From: an uncultured Prevotella sp.
GTDB lineage: Bacteria; Bacteroidota; Bacteroidia; Bacteroidales; Bacteroidaceae
DNA length: 64,000 nt
Reading direction: 5' to 3'
Assembly (NCBI GenBank): GCA_934183135.1
Contig: CAKPRX010000001.1
Coordinates: 16,925-80,924 of the forward strand
Positions 7,496-15,868 of the stretch are shown in pieces. Made by a program: the position numbers and the translations under genes. The notes beneath the pieces are model-generated. The model ran no database searches. It was not told the origin of the DNA and worked only from the letters and a program-made list of their open reading frames with translations. How positions within the stretch are numbered: position 1 is the stretch's first letter; every line of letters begins with the position of its first letter.

Positions 7496-9976
7496 TTACT
7501 TCAGTAGTTTTCCGAGTCCTCCCAGGCCCTTCTTGAGCAGCTTCTTAGCCTTTTCCGAACCTGCTTTCTTCACCTTGCCTTTCACCTTGGCCACAGCCTT
7601 GGCCTTCGTGGTGCCCTCCGGATGGTCGTAGTCCAGATATACCGACCGCCACCGTACAGGTCGGAACCACTCGGCCTCGAGATACTGCACCTGGTGGGTG
7701 TCGGGGTTGCGGGTCACCAGCCACCTGTGGGTACTCAGCAGCGGTGGCATGACCCATATACGGTCGCTGTTAACCAGTGTTGTAGGCACGGAAAAGTCTT
7801 CATTAGGCTCGGTACAGAAGCAGTCGGGGCCAGGGATGACGTTGATAAAGGTGTCCCAGCCGCCCTCGGTCTTCTCACCCGTAGCTATGGCCTGATACCA
7901 GCCTATGCGGTGGGCATAGAGACAGCTCTCGGTCAGACTGAGGGCCTGGCCTATAGTGACGGCCTGCCCCGGGGCGAGCAGTTTGCCACTTGTAGCCCCC
8001 ATCAGCTCGAGCGTGGTCATAAAGCCCATGGCCTCGCGGGCCCAGTCCTTAATCTGCGCGGCATCGGTGTAGGCTCCCAGGTTGGGCGTGTAGTCTGTAT
8101 AGGTATAGTCCGAGTGCTTCTCGATATAGCGGAGGGCCCGGTAGAGTATGGTGGCCATCTCCTGGCGCGACACGGTGGCCCCGGGCGACAGGCTGCCGGT
8201 GGCGAAGCCCTCGGTAAGCCCCATGGCGGCCGCCTTGGCGGCATAGGGGTCGGTGGTGTCACTGTAGCGCTTGACCGCATCGGTCTTGACGTCCTTGCCC
8301 GTCATCTCCTCGGCCAGCCGCACAGCCATGCCCACTATCTGCACACGGCTTACAGGGCGTGTAAAGTCGCTGCCCAAGGCCTGCTCGTCGGCGAGGAGAC
8401 GGTCGCTGACGGCTCGCTGCACGCCGTCCTGGTCGGCCAGAGCCACCTTGGCCTTGGTCCGGGCTGGCAGGGTGAACATGCCAGGCAGGGGCTCGGTTGC
8501 GGCCAGCGCCATCTGCACATCCGCCTTGATCTGCCGCTTCTCCTGCTGCGTGTATAGCTGATAACTGGCATCGGTGCCAGTGCTCTTCCACTCTTCAATG
8601 CTGATGTGGTTACGATGGTAGACCGAGGAGCGGCGGCACCAGATACAACTCTGCCAGTAGACATGCTCGCCAGCAGCGTTGACGCCCACATAAGCCTCGT
8701 CGGTGGCCAGGTCGGCCCAGTAGCCATGGGTGCTCTTGCCCACGGGTGTATGTTTATCAGAGAAAGGTTCGCTGAAGGTGTGCTTGGGGTTGCGCTCGCA
8801 CTTGCCGCAGTAGCGACACGAGTAGTAGAACTGCTGATCTGTCTGGCAGGTGGGATAGTGGACCAGGCGGTCAGAACTCTTGAGCCGCTTGGTATAGGCA
8901 TGGCGGGTACACCAGTCGCGCGTGGCCCCTATGCCGGCCTTCTGGGCCGCATAGACATCGCCGCTATACACGCGCAGGGTGTAGACAGGCCCGGTGGGGT
9001 CGTTCGCGAGGATGGGCTTTACGGCTGCCAGCTGCGAGGCAGGTATGCACACCGTGCCGCGAGCCGTAAGATACGACTGGCTCTTTTCCCACGACGAGCG
9101 CCAAGTAGGCGACAGCGGATTGGCCATGGACTGATGCAGACTGCGGATGAACTTAGCACAGTCCATCTTGTCGCTGAGCCACAGCTCGCGTAGGTTGTAG
9201 GGGGCGCTGAGCACGTCCTTGATGGTGTAGGCGAGCCTCTGCTCGTCTATATCCTTGGTGTCTACGATAGCTTTGGTGATAAACAGGGCACGCTGACTGT
9301 CTTTCTGGGCATTTATCTGGCTCAGTTCGCTACTGGTATGCCCGTCTTCAGGACGGTTGGCATCGTTGAGTATCACCACATCCATGGCTTGCTTGCCCAC
9401 CCAGAGGGCGTCGGCTTCCTGGGTGGTATAGGTTCGGCGCATGCCGAGCAGCAGCCGGTGCTCTTCCTGGTACGACCCGCTGGCGCGGGCCAGTGGTTTG
9501 CCATTGCCGCCAGGCACAGTGATAAACGCCTGCATGATGGGAAAGTAGGGGGCACTGACCTGGACATCGGCGGGCTTGCCGTTAACGGTGGCCGAGAAGG
9601 TCTGGTCGTCCAGGCACTCGTCGCCGTCGCGCAGGCCATAGTTGCCTATATACTTGCCTTCGGTATTGAGCGCCAGGTTGATAGTCACCGAGTAAGTATA
9701 GCCGGCCTTGAACTTGGGATATTCGGGCTTGGTGTCGTCAAACTCGCCCTCCCACGTCAGGTCCTGTACACTCACCGCGCCCTGGGCCACCAGGTCGCCA
9801 TAGGAGGTCTTGGCCGCTGTCAGGGCGAGCTTCTCGGCCTCCTGCATGGTCATGCCGGCGGTGGGCACGGGCAGGGTAAGGGCCATAGACTTAATTTTGA
9901 TTTTGCCATCAGAGGCCAGGGCGGCCACGGGCAGCATGAGCTGTAGCAGCATCAGCATGGTTAGAAGTCTGCGCAT
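7496..9976 (-). CDS. Secreted protein with S-layer homology (SLH) repeats
   Basis: The 826-residue protein has a signal peptide (about 1-22). Residues 30-160 form a beta-rich N-terminal region. A cysteine pair cluster sits at about 387-393 (SCRYCGKC) with SCIWC at 443-447, which could bind a metal or form disulfides. Residues 538-684 read as SLH repeats: a partial one (FTRPVSRVQIVGMAVRL), a full one (YSDTTDPYAAKAAAMGLTEG to SRQEMATILYRAL) and another (YTDAAQIKDWAREAMG onward). The tail is very Lys-rich. SLH repeats bind pyruvylated wall polymers in Firmicutes, so their role in a Gram-negative envelope is unclear. No catalytic domain is recognised. Likely the first gene of an operon with the fucosidase. 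Confidence 0.75.
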   Translation of the reverse strand: MRRLLTMLMLLQLMLPVAALASDGKIKIKSMALTLPVPTAGMTMQEAEKLALTAAKTSYGDLVAQGAVSVQDLTWEGEFDDTKPEYPKFKAGYTYSVTINLALNTEGKYIGNYGLRDGDECLDDQTFSATVNGKPADVQVSAPYFPIMQAFITVPGGNGKPLARASGSYQEEHRLLLGMRRTYTTQEADALWVGKQAMDVVILNDANRPEDGHTSSELSQINAQKDSQRALFITKAIVDTKDIDEQRLAYTIKDVLSAPYNLRELWLSDKMDCAKFIRSLHQSMANPLSPTWRSSWEKSQSYLTARGTVCIPASQLAAVKPILANDPTGPVYTLRVYSGDVYAAQKAGIGATRDWCTRHAYTKRLKSSDRLVHYPTCQTDQQFYYSCRYCGKCERNPKHTFSEPFSDKHTPVGKSTHGYWADLATDEAYVGVNAAGEHVYWQSCIWCRRSSVYHRNHISIEEWKSTGTDASYQLYTQQEKRQIKADVQMALAATEPLPGMFTLPARTKAKVALADQDGVQRAVSDRLLADEQALGSDFTRPVSRVQIVGMAVRLAEEMTGKDVKTDAVKRYSDTTDPYAAKAAAMGLTEGFATGSLSPGATVSRQEMATILYRALRYIEKHSDYTYTDYTPNLGAYTDAAQIKDWAREAMGFMTTLELMGATSGKLLAPGQAVTIGQALSLTESCLYAHRIGWYQAIATGEKTEGGWDTFINVIPGPDCFCTEPNEDFSVPTTLVNSDRIWVMPPLLSTHRWLVTRNPDTHQVQYLEAEWFRPVRWRSVYLDYDHPEGTTKAKAVAKVKGKVKKAGSEKAKKLLKKGLGGLGKLLK

Positions 9977-10177
9977 AAAGGTCTAAGTTCTGTTAGGGTT
10001 ATTTATGAATGTATTTAATATTATATTAATGTATTGCAACTGCAATATTCGTAAAAAAAAACGAACTACACAAATTTTCAGGGCACAAAAACACGAAGCC
10101 GGGGCCACCGGGGCAAAAAAACAGGGGGCGAGGATATTTTCTCGGGCCGCGACGGTGGCTGTCTCGGCATTTTTACT

Positions 10178-10185
10178 TACTTTTG
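10178..10185 (+). promoter_or_regulatory. -7 box for the uracil/xanthine permease
   Basis: TACTTTTG fits TAnnTTTG and lies 35 bases before the chosen ATG at 10221. It lies inside the longer open frame, which supports the shorter start. Confidence 0.55.
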
Positions 10186-10220
10186 CCTATCAGTTAAATC
10201 ATTTCAAACCGTCAAACAAC

Positions 10221-11423
10221 ATGGACACAGAACAGCTTTCGGTCCCCAAGAAGACCATCGTGGGCATCCAGTTTCTCTTCGTAGCCTTCGGCGCTACGGT
10301 GCTGGTGCCCCTGCTCATCGGCATCGACCCGGCCACGGCCCTCTTCACGGCCGGCGTGGGCACCTTTATCTTCCACTTTGTCACCAGGGGGCGTGTGCCC
10401 ATCTTCTTAGGCAGCTCGTTTGCCTTCATAGCGCCTATCCTGGCTGCCACACAGCAGTGGGGGCTGCCCGGCACCCTGGCCGGACTGACCAGTGTGTCGT
10501 TAGTGTACTTCGTCATCAGCGCCCTGGTCAAGTGGCAGGGCCGACGGCTGCTGGACAGGCTCTTCCCGCCCATCGTGATAGGACCCGCCATCATCCTGAT
10601 AGGCCTGTCGCTGTCGGGCAGCGCCGTAAACATGGCCAAGACCAACTGGGTACTGGCGTTCTGCTCGCTCTTCACGGCCATCCTGGTGCTCACCTTCTGC
10701 CGCGGACTGATAAAGTTAGTGCCCATCATCGCGGGTGTGGCAGTGGGCTACATCGTGGCGCTGTTCATGGGCGAGGTAGACTTCTCGGGCGTGGCGTCGG
10801 CCTCCTGGGTGGCCTGCCCTGTACACTTGGACACCATCACGCACTTCAGCTGGAGCCCGTTCCTGTACATGATACCGGTGGCCATAGCCCCGGTACTGGA
10901 GCATACAGGCGACGTCTACGTGGTAAGCGCCGTGGCAGGCAAGGACTTTGTCAAGGAGCCCGGACTGCACCGCACCATGCTCGGCGACGGACTGGCCTGC
11001 CTGGTATCGGCCTTCTTGGGCGGCCCACCCGAGACCACCTACTCTGAGGTTACGGGGGCCATGTCTATCACCAAGGTGACCAGCCCGGCGGTGATACGCA
11101 TATCGGCGGCCACGGCTATCTGCTTCTCGGTAGTGGGCAAGCTGAGCGCCCTGCTGCAGTCCATCCCGCAGGCCGTGCTGGGCGGCATCATGCTGCTGCT
11201 CTTCGGTACGATAGCCAGTGTGGGCGTTCAGAACCTGATGCAGCACCGCGTGGACATGAACGATACCCGTAACGTAATCATCGCCTCGGTGATGCTCACC
11301 ATGGGCCTGGGCGGTGCCGTGCTGTCATCGGGCAGCTTTGCCATATCGGGCATAGGCTTAGCCGCCGTAGTGGGCGTGGTGCTCAACCTGGTTCTGCCGC
11401 AGACCCGCAAGAAGCAGGAGTAG
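10221..11423 (+). CDS. NCS2-family uracil/xanthine permease
   Basis: From ATG 10221 the protein has 400 residues and about 12-14 hydrophobic segments. Family marks are FGATVLVPLLIGIDPATALFTAG near the start, VPIFLGSSFAFIAP, PVAIAPVLEHTGDV (the conserved substrate-site Glu region) and GDGLACLVSAFLGGPPETTYSE with ENTG/EVTG-type helix breaks. These fit UraA-like nucleobase:proton symporters of the inner membrane. The frame is open from 10005, but those 72 residues include the promoter and have no family match. Uracil is likelier than xanthine by general resemblance; this is not proved. Confidence 0.9.
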   Translation: MDTEQLSVPKKTIVGIQFLFVAFGATVLVPLLIGIDPATALFTAGVGTFIFHFVTRGRVPIFLGSSFAFIAPILAATQQWGLPGTLAGLTSVSLVYFVISALVKWQGRRLLDRLFPPIVIGPAIILIGLSLSGSAVNMAKTNWVLAFCSLFTAILVLTFCRGLIKLVPIIAGVAVGYIVALFMGEVDFSGVASASWVACPVHLDTITHFSWSPFLYMIPVAIAPVLEHTGDVYVVSAVAGKDFVKEPGLHRTMLGDGLACLVSAFLGGPPETTYSEVTGAMSITKVTSPAVIRISAATAICFSVVGKLSALLQSIPQAVLGGIMLLLFGTIASVGVQNLMQHRVDMNDTRNVIIASVMLTMGLGGAVLSSGSFAISGIGLAAVVGVVLNLVLPQTRKKQE

Positions 11424-11458
11424 GGGGCAACATAGCCCCTATCGCCGTTACGGACATG

Positions 11459-12025
11459 GGAAAAACAGCGAAAAACCTTTACACGCGACTGTATATTTAT
11501 GCAAAACCCGAGGCATTTTTGTATAAATATACAGTCGTAATGGCCGCTTTTCGGGGCGCAATTTCCAGATTTTTTCAACAATCCAGGACTGTTTTCGGGG
11601 GCTTCGGGGCCGTTTGGGGGCATCACGAGGGCCGCAAAAGTAACAACCTTTTACAAAATAGGGGCGTTCGGCACCTTTTTCGCCGCTATTTTCGCCTCTT
11701 CCGAGGACTGTTTTTCGAGTCGCCGCGACGGTCATTTTTTTGCCCGCGATGGTCATTACGTTTCTAATGACCATCGCGGGCAAAAAAATGACCGCTTCCA
11801 GGCAGTCTGAAAAAGCCCATTTCTGTTGCCGCCACCACCTCGGCGAGCGTACAGACAAGCCACAGAAGCCCGAAAAGCCCTCACCCGAGGCCGAAAGACC
11901 AAAAATGTATATTTATACACTTTCGGAAAAAACTTTACGAAGCAGATTAGCGGACAGGAAGTCTGCGCCTGCACCCAGGCAGCGCTTTTTACTTTTTTAC
12001 CCTTTTACCTTTTTACCTTTCAAAG
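11459..12025 (+). repeat. Dispersed intergenic repeat, copy A
   Basis: This fills most of the 745 bases between the permease and the 12170 gene. The core (to about 11950) is repeated with high identity at 20245 and 39187, always in the same orientation in this window. It contains inverted repeat 1 (11486-11500 with 11523-11537), a conserved block around 11546-11665, the 29-bp-arm palindrome (11730-11793) and a third palindrome TGTATATTTATACA (11906-11919). From about 11986 a T/C-rich tail of TTTTTACC-like units follows, shared with copy B. Open frames exist on both strands but differ in length between copies, so a DNA or RNA role is likelier than a protein. Confidence 0.85.
11730..11793. repeat. 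Perfect 29-bp inverted repeat in copy A
   Basis: The arms at 11730-11758 and 11765-11793 are perfect reverse complements around the 6-base loop CGTTTC. Each arm carries GGTCA, a T7 tract, GCCCGCGATGG and TCATTA. Copies B and C have GCTCGCG in the left arm and CGCGAGC in the right, so one pair changed on both sides. Confidence 0.92.
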
Positions 12026-12098
12026 CCCTTTTTGTCTTTTCGCTCTTTTACTTTTAAAAAAACAGGGGGCTGGTGGCGCTTATTACAAATAATATGCG

Positions 12099-12106
12099 TA
12101 ATTTTG
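12099..12106 (+). promoter_or_regulatory. -7 box for the 7-TM/HTH gene
   Basis: TAATTTTG fits TAnnTTTG. It lies 63 bases before the ATG at 12170, beyond the end of repeat copy A. Confidence 0.5.
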
Positions 12107-12169
12107 GGAACCATTACGACAGCCCTGCTGTCCATGGGTCAACTCTAAACTACGAATGTTGTACAGCTT

Positions 12170-13324
12170 ATGACCACTTCGGATATACTCTACTCAGATG
12201 CCTGCCTGATATTCATCATCGTGGGCGTGGTATGCGCCACCGTGCGATGGGCCCACATGTGCCGCCCTTACGCCGACGAGGCTTCCTTCTTCTACCCGGC
12301 CCGCAGGCAGGTCACCTTCTTCTTCGCGGCGGTGCTCATGCAGTTTCCCTATCTGCTGCAGCCTGCCGACGACGCCACCATGACCTACATCAGGATATGG
12401 GGAGTGGTCTACTACCCCGTATGCTTTGCCATGCTCTTCCTGCGCTACTTCAGGGGACGGCAGCTGGCGGGGCACATCAGCTGGCTGTACTTCGGCCTGC
12501 CCATGCTGATGCTCACGGCCATGATGGTGGCCGTAGTGGTTACCGACGGCACATGGATAGAGCGCCACATGGCGGCGCTGAGCTGCACCGGAGGGGCCGT
12601 GAGCATACTGCTGTCGGTGCGCCTCATCCGCATATCGGCCTGGATGAAACGGAGCGTAGACAACTATCACCGCGCCAACTACGCTACCGAGGCCGACTTC
12701 CCTTACAGGTTTGCCCGAAAGGTGCTGGTACTGCCCATGATATGGATAGCCCTCATGTGGGTGGTGTTCCTGACAGGCAGCCGCCCGCTCAAGCTGGCCA
12801 CAGACCTGCTGCTGTCCGCCTGGATGGTACACTTCCTCTGCATAATACTGCACCCACAGCGCATGCCACGCCAGGCAGGAGCCGAACAGTACATCCGGGA
12901 GATAGAGGAAGAGGCCAAGAAGCAGGCCGAACAGGCGGCCACCGCCACCGACGACCTGGCTATGGGCCGCGGAGCCGCCGCCGACAGCACGCCGGCAGCC
13001 TATACCGATGAGGTGAGAGACCAGGTGATAGCCATCATACTGCGCCGGTACCGCGAGCCCCACCTGCTGAAGACCGAGGTACTGGCCGATGTGGGCCGCG
13101 GGCTCACGGCACCCGCCAGCAGGTTCATCGCCAGCATAGGGTACTACACCCTCATCAACATGTTCCGCCTGCGCCACGCCGAGCTTTACGCGGCGGCTCA
13201 CCCAGAGGCCAAGCAGGCCGAGGTGGCGGCAGCGTCGGGCTACCTGTCTGACCAGGCGCTGAGCCGGGCCCGGCACAACGTTACAGCCATAGACCCCTCC
13301 TTCGTGGCAGGGGTCAGACTGTGA
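12170..13324 (+). CDS. Seven-helix membrane protein with C-terminal AraC-like helix-turn-helix
   Basis: The first 230 of 384 residues hold about seven hydrophobic helices (near 9-25, 47-63, 75-92, 103-126, 135-155, 185-203 and 208-228). A charged, Ala/Glu-rich linker (about 240-275, possible coiled coil) follows. The last 100 residues resemble a degenerate AraC-type HTH: INMFRLRHAELYAAAHPEA matches the first helix pair and VAAASGYLSDQALSRA the second. Such proteins would sense at the inner membrane and bind DNA directly. The gene precedes the SpoIIE-type module by 147 bases with a separate -7 box, so cotranscription is uncertain. Its ligand and targets are unknown. Confidence 0.6.
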   Translation: MTTSDILYSDACLIFIIVGVVCATVRWAHMCRPYADEASFFYPARRQVTFFFAAVLMQFPYLLQPADDATMTYIRIWGVVYYPVCFAMLFLRYFRGRQLAGHISWLYFGLPMLMLTAMMVAVVVTDGTWIERHMAALSCTGGAVSILLSVRLIRISAWMKRSVDNYHRANYATEADFPYRFARKVLVLPMIWIALMWVVFLTGSRPLKLATDLLLSAWMVHFLCIILHPQRMPRQAGAEQYIREIEEEAKKQAEQAATATDDLAMGRGAAADSTPAAYTDEVRDQVIAIILRRYREPHLLKTEVLADVGRGLTAPASRFIASIGYYTLINMFRLRHAELYAAAHPEAKQAEVAAASGYLSDQALSRARHNVTAIDPSFVAGVRL

Positions 13325-13418
13325 GTCCGAACGGGCGTCTGGGGCAGCGAGGGTTGCTTTTCGTCGCCCCCGGAAAACATTTTATGACAAAAAGGGCAGT
13401 GTTTTGCCTTTTTATTTG

Positions 13419-13426
13419 TATATTTG
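13419..13426 (+). promoter_or_regulatory. -7 box for the SpoIIE/alarmone gene run
   Basis: TATATTTG fits TAnnTTTG and lies 45 bases before the ATG at 13472. No TTTG is found at exactly 19-21 bases upstream. Confidence 0.5.
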
Positions 13427-13471
13427 TACATTCGTAAATCATAGATACCAAGACCATAAACTACAGACAAC

Positions 13472-15862
13472 ATGAAGGGGAAGTTGGAAAAGATAGACAT
13501 GAGCCGCTCCTTTACCACCAAGATGTGCTTCTGGATGCTGGTCACCTCACTCTGCGTATTCCTGATATGCTTTGGCACCGCCCAGTGGTTTGCCCAGCGG
13601 CAGATGCTGGCCGACGGCCACCAGAAGGCCAACCTGGAGCTGGACAAGGCCCTCCAGTACATAGACGAGGAGATGACGGAGATAGAGACGGCGGCCAAGA
13701 ACTTTGAGAGTATGCTTCCGCGCGACGAGGTGCCCACACCCGACAAGGTGTACAGCCTCTGCCGCAAGTTTCTGACTACCAATCCCGGCATACAGGGCGT
13801 GGCCATGGGCTTCGAGCCCGGCGTCTACGCTCAGTACCCTCACGGGTTCGCGCCCTACATGATGCGCCAGGCCGACGGCAGCTACAAGACCACCCTGCTC
13901 AACGAGCACTACAACTACCGCGACAAGGAGTGGTACCGCGCCACACGGCAGGCCGACTCGGCACGGTGGTCCAATCCGTTTACCGAGGTCAACGGCAACG
14001 TCATCTGCAGCTACTGCATGCCACTGCACAACTCGGCGGGACAGCTGCTGGGTGTCCTGGCGGTCGACCTGTCGCTCGAGGAACTCACCGAGCACGTCCA
14101 GAAAATCAAGCCATACCCCAGCTCGTTCCTCACGGTCATGGACCGCGACCTCAACTTCGTGGTTCATCCCGACAAGCACCTCTTGCTGCGCGGCAACCCA
14201 CTCAAGGTACTCGACCGCGGCAAGTACGAGGTCAACGAAACGATATTCATAGACATCAAGAACCGCGTCAGGGGCAAAGGGGCGTTCGGCGAACAGGGTG
14301 CCCGCAAGTTTCTCTACTACGCGCCCATCAACCGCGCCGGATGGACGGCCACCCTCGAGTGCGCGCAAGACGAGATTTTAGCTGACGCCAACGCCATCCG
14401 CCGGCAGATGATCGTCATCTCCATACTCGGCATAATGGCCCTGGTAGGCGCCACGGTATCGGTGATGCGCCGGTTCCTGCGGCCCATACGGCTGTATGCC
14501 CTGGCAGCACGGTCCATAGCCGACGGCAACTTTCACACCCATCTGCCCAAGATGCGCGACCACAATGAGCTGTGGCGCCTGGGCAACTCGCTCGACTACA
14601 TGCAGCACTCGCTGGACCGCTACGTGGCCGAACTGCGCGAGACTACCCGTGAGAAGGGCCGCATAGAGAGCGAACTCAACATAGCAAGCCAGATACAGAT
14701 GGCCATGATACCTAAGATATTCCCCCCTTACCCTGACCGCGACGACGTAGACATATACGGTACGCTCATACCGGCCAAGGCCGTGGGCGGCGACCTGTAT
14801 GACTTCTTCCTGAGAGACGAGAAACTGTTCTTCTGCATAGGCGACGTGTCCGGCAAGGGCGTCCCGGCATCGCTGGTGATGGCCGTTACGCGCAGCCTGG
14901 TTCGCATCGTGGCTGCCCGCGAGAGTCATCCAGACCGTATTATATCGGCTCTTAACGAGTCAATGGCCGACATGAACGAGTCCAACATGTTCGTTACCAT
15001 GTTCATGGGTGTGCTCGACCTGCCCACAGGGCGCTTCCGCTACTGCAACGCAGGTCACAACGCACCTGTACTCCTATCACCCGGCCAGGGCGAGGTACAG
15101 ATGCTCGACGTATTGCCCAACTTGCCGGTAGCCGTGATACCCGGCACCAAGTTCGTGGGCCAGGAGACGGTCATTCCCACGGGCACCACTATCTTCCTGT
15201 ACACCGACGGGCTCACCGAGGCCGAGAACAGCCAGAAAGAACTCTTCGGCGACGGCCGTATGCTGGCCCAGCTGCGCGCCACGGCACACGCCACGGCCCG
15301 GGAGCAGGTAGAGGGCATGCTGCAAGCCGTACACGCCCACGTGGGCGACGCCGAACAGAGCGACGACCTTACCATGCTCAGCGTCAGATATAAGCGAATA
15401 CATCGCGAAACGAAGTACTACAAACAGCTGCTGTTCAAGAACAACGTCAGCGAGACGCCTAAGCTGGCCGTATTCATGGACGACATCATCGGCGAGATAG
15501 GCATCAGCAACCCGCTGGCATCGAGCCTGAACCTGGCACTCGAAGAGGCTATCGTCAACGTGATGAACTACGCCTACCCCACGGGCACCACGGGCGACAT
15601 CATGCTCGAGACATTTGCCAACGATGCCCGCATCAAGTTTGTCATTACCGACAGCGGCGCGCCCTTCGACCCCACGGCGGCCGAGGAGGTCGACCCGACG
15701 GCCAGCCTGGACGACAGGCCCATCGGGGGGCTGGGCATATTCTTAGTGCGCAACATTATGGACTCGGTAAACTACGAGCGGGTAGACGGCAAGAACGTGC
15801 TCACCCTGCGCAAGAACTTCGGCCCCGGCACCAAGCTCAACATAGTTAACAAAAAGCAATAA
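13472..15862 (+). CDS. Membrane SpoIIE-type PP2C phosphatase fused to a HATPase (anti-sigma-like) domain
   Basis: The 796-residue protein has a TM helix at about 18-38 and an extracytoplasmic Cache-like sensor region (about 45-300, with WYRATR and GVLAVDLSLEEL text). A second TM helix (about 307-328) is followed by HAMP and a coiled coil (about 330-400). The PP2C/SpoIIE domain (about 405-650) shows GGDLYDFF near 439, GDVSGKGVPASL near 456, NAGHNAP near 525 and FLYTDGLTEAEN near 574. The C-terminus (about 655-790) is an RsbW-like HATPase with NLALEEAIVNVMNYAYP (N-box) and GGLGIFLV (G-box). It should dephosphorylate a STAS protein and also bind or phosphorylate one. The STAS gene lies three genes downstream. 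Confidence 0.88.
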   Translation: MKGKLEKIDMSRSFTTKMCFWMLVTSLCVFLICFGTAQWFAQRQMLADGHQKANLELDKALQYIDEEMTEIETAAKNFESMLPRDEVPTPDKVYSLCRKFLTTNPGIQGVAMGFEPGVYAQYPHGFAPYMMRQADGSYKTTLLNEHYNYRDKEWYRATRQADSARWSNPFTEVNGNVICSYCMPLHNSAGQLLGVLAVDLSLEELTEHVQKIKPYPSSFLTVMDRDLNFVVHPDKHLLLRGNPLKVLDRGKYEVNETIFIDIKNRVRGKGAFGEQGARKFLYYAPINRAGWTATLECAQDEILADANAIRRQMIVISILGIMALVGATVSVMRRFLRPIRLYALAARSIADGNFHTHLPKMRDHNELWRLGNSLDYMQHSLDRYVAELRETTREKGRIESELNIASQIQMAMIPKIFPPYPDRDDVDIYGTLIPAKAVGGDLYDFFLRDEKLFFCIGDVSGKGVPASLVMAVTRSLVRIVAARESHPDRIISALNESMADMNESNMFVTMFMGVLDLPTGRFRYCNAGHNAPVLLSPGQGEVQMLDVLPNLPVAVIPGTKFVGQETVIPTGTTIFLYTDGLTEAENSQKELFGDGRMLAQLRATAHATAREQVEGMLQAVHAHVGDAEQSDDLTMLSVRYKRIHRETKYYKQLLFKNNVSETPKLAVFMDDIIGEIGISNPLASSLNLALEEAIVNVMNYAYPTGTTGDIMLETFANDARIKFVITDSGAPFDPTAAEEVDPTASLDDRPIGGLGIFLVRNIMDSVNYERVDGKNVLTLRKNFGPGTKLNIVNKKQ

Positions 15863-15868
15863 CACACT

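Noticed and set aside
11459-12025. Insertion sequence
   Set aside because: No transposase frame, no terminal inverted repeat pair at the outer ends and no target-site duplication was seen.
11456-12057. Open frames on both strands inside repeat copy A
   Set aside because: The frames differ in length and stop positions among copies A, B and C. The conserved palindrome covaries as DNA, and no protein family is recognised.
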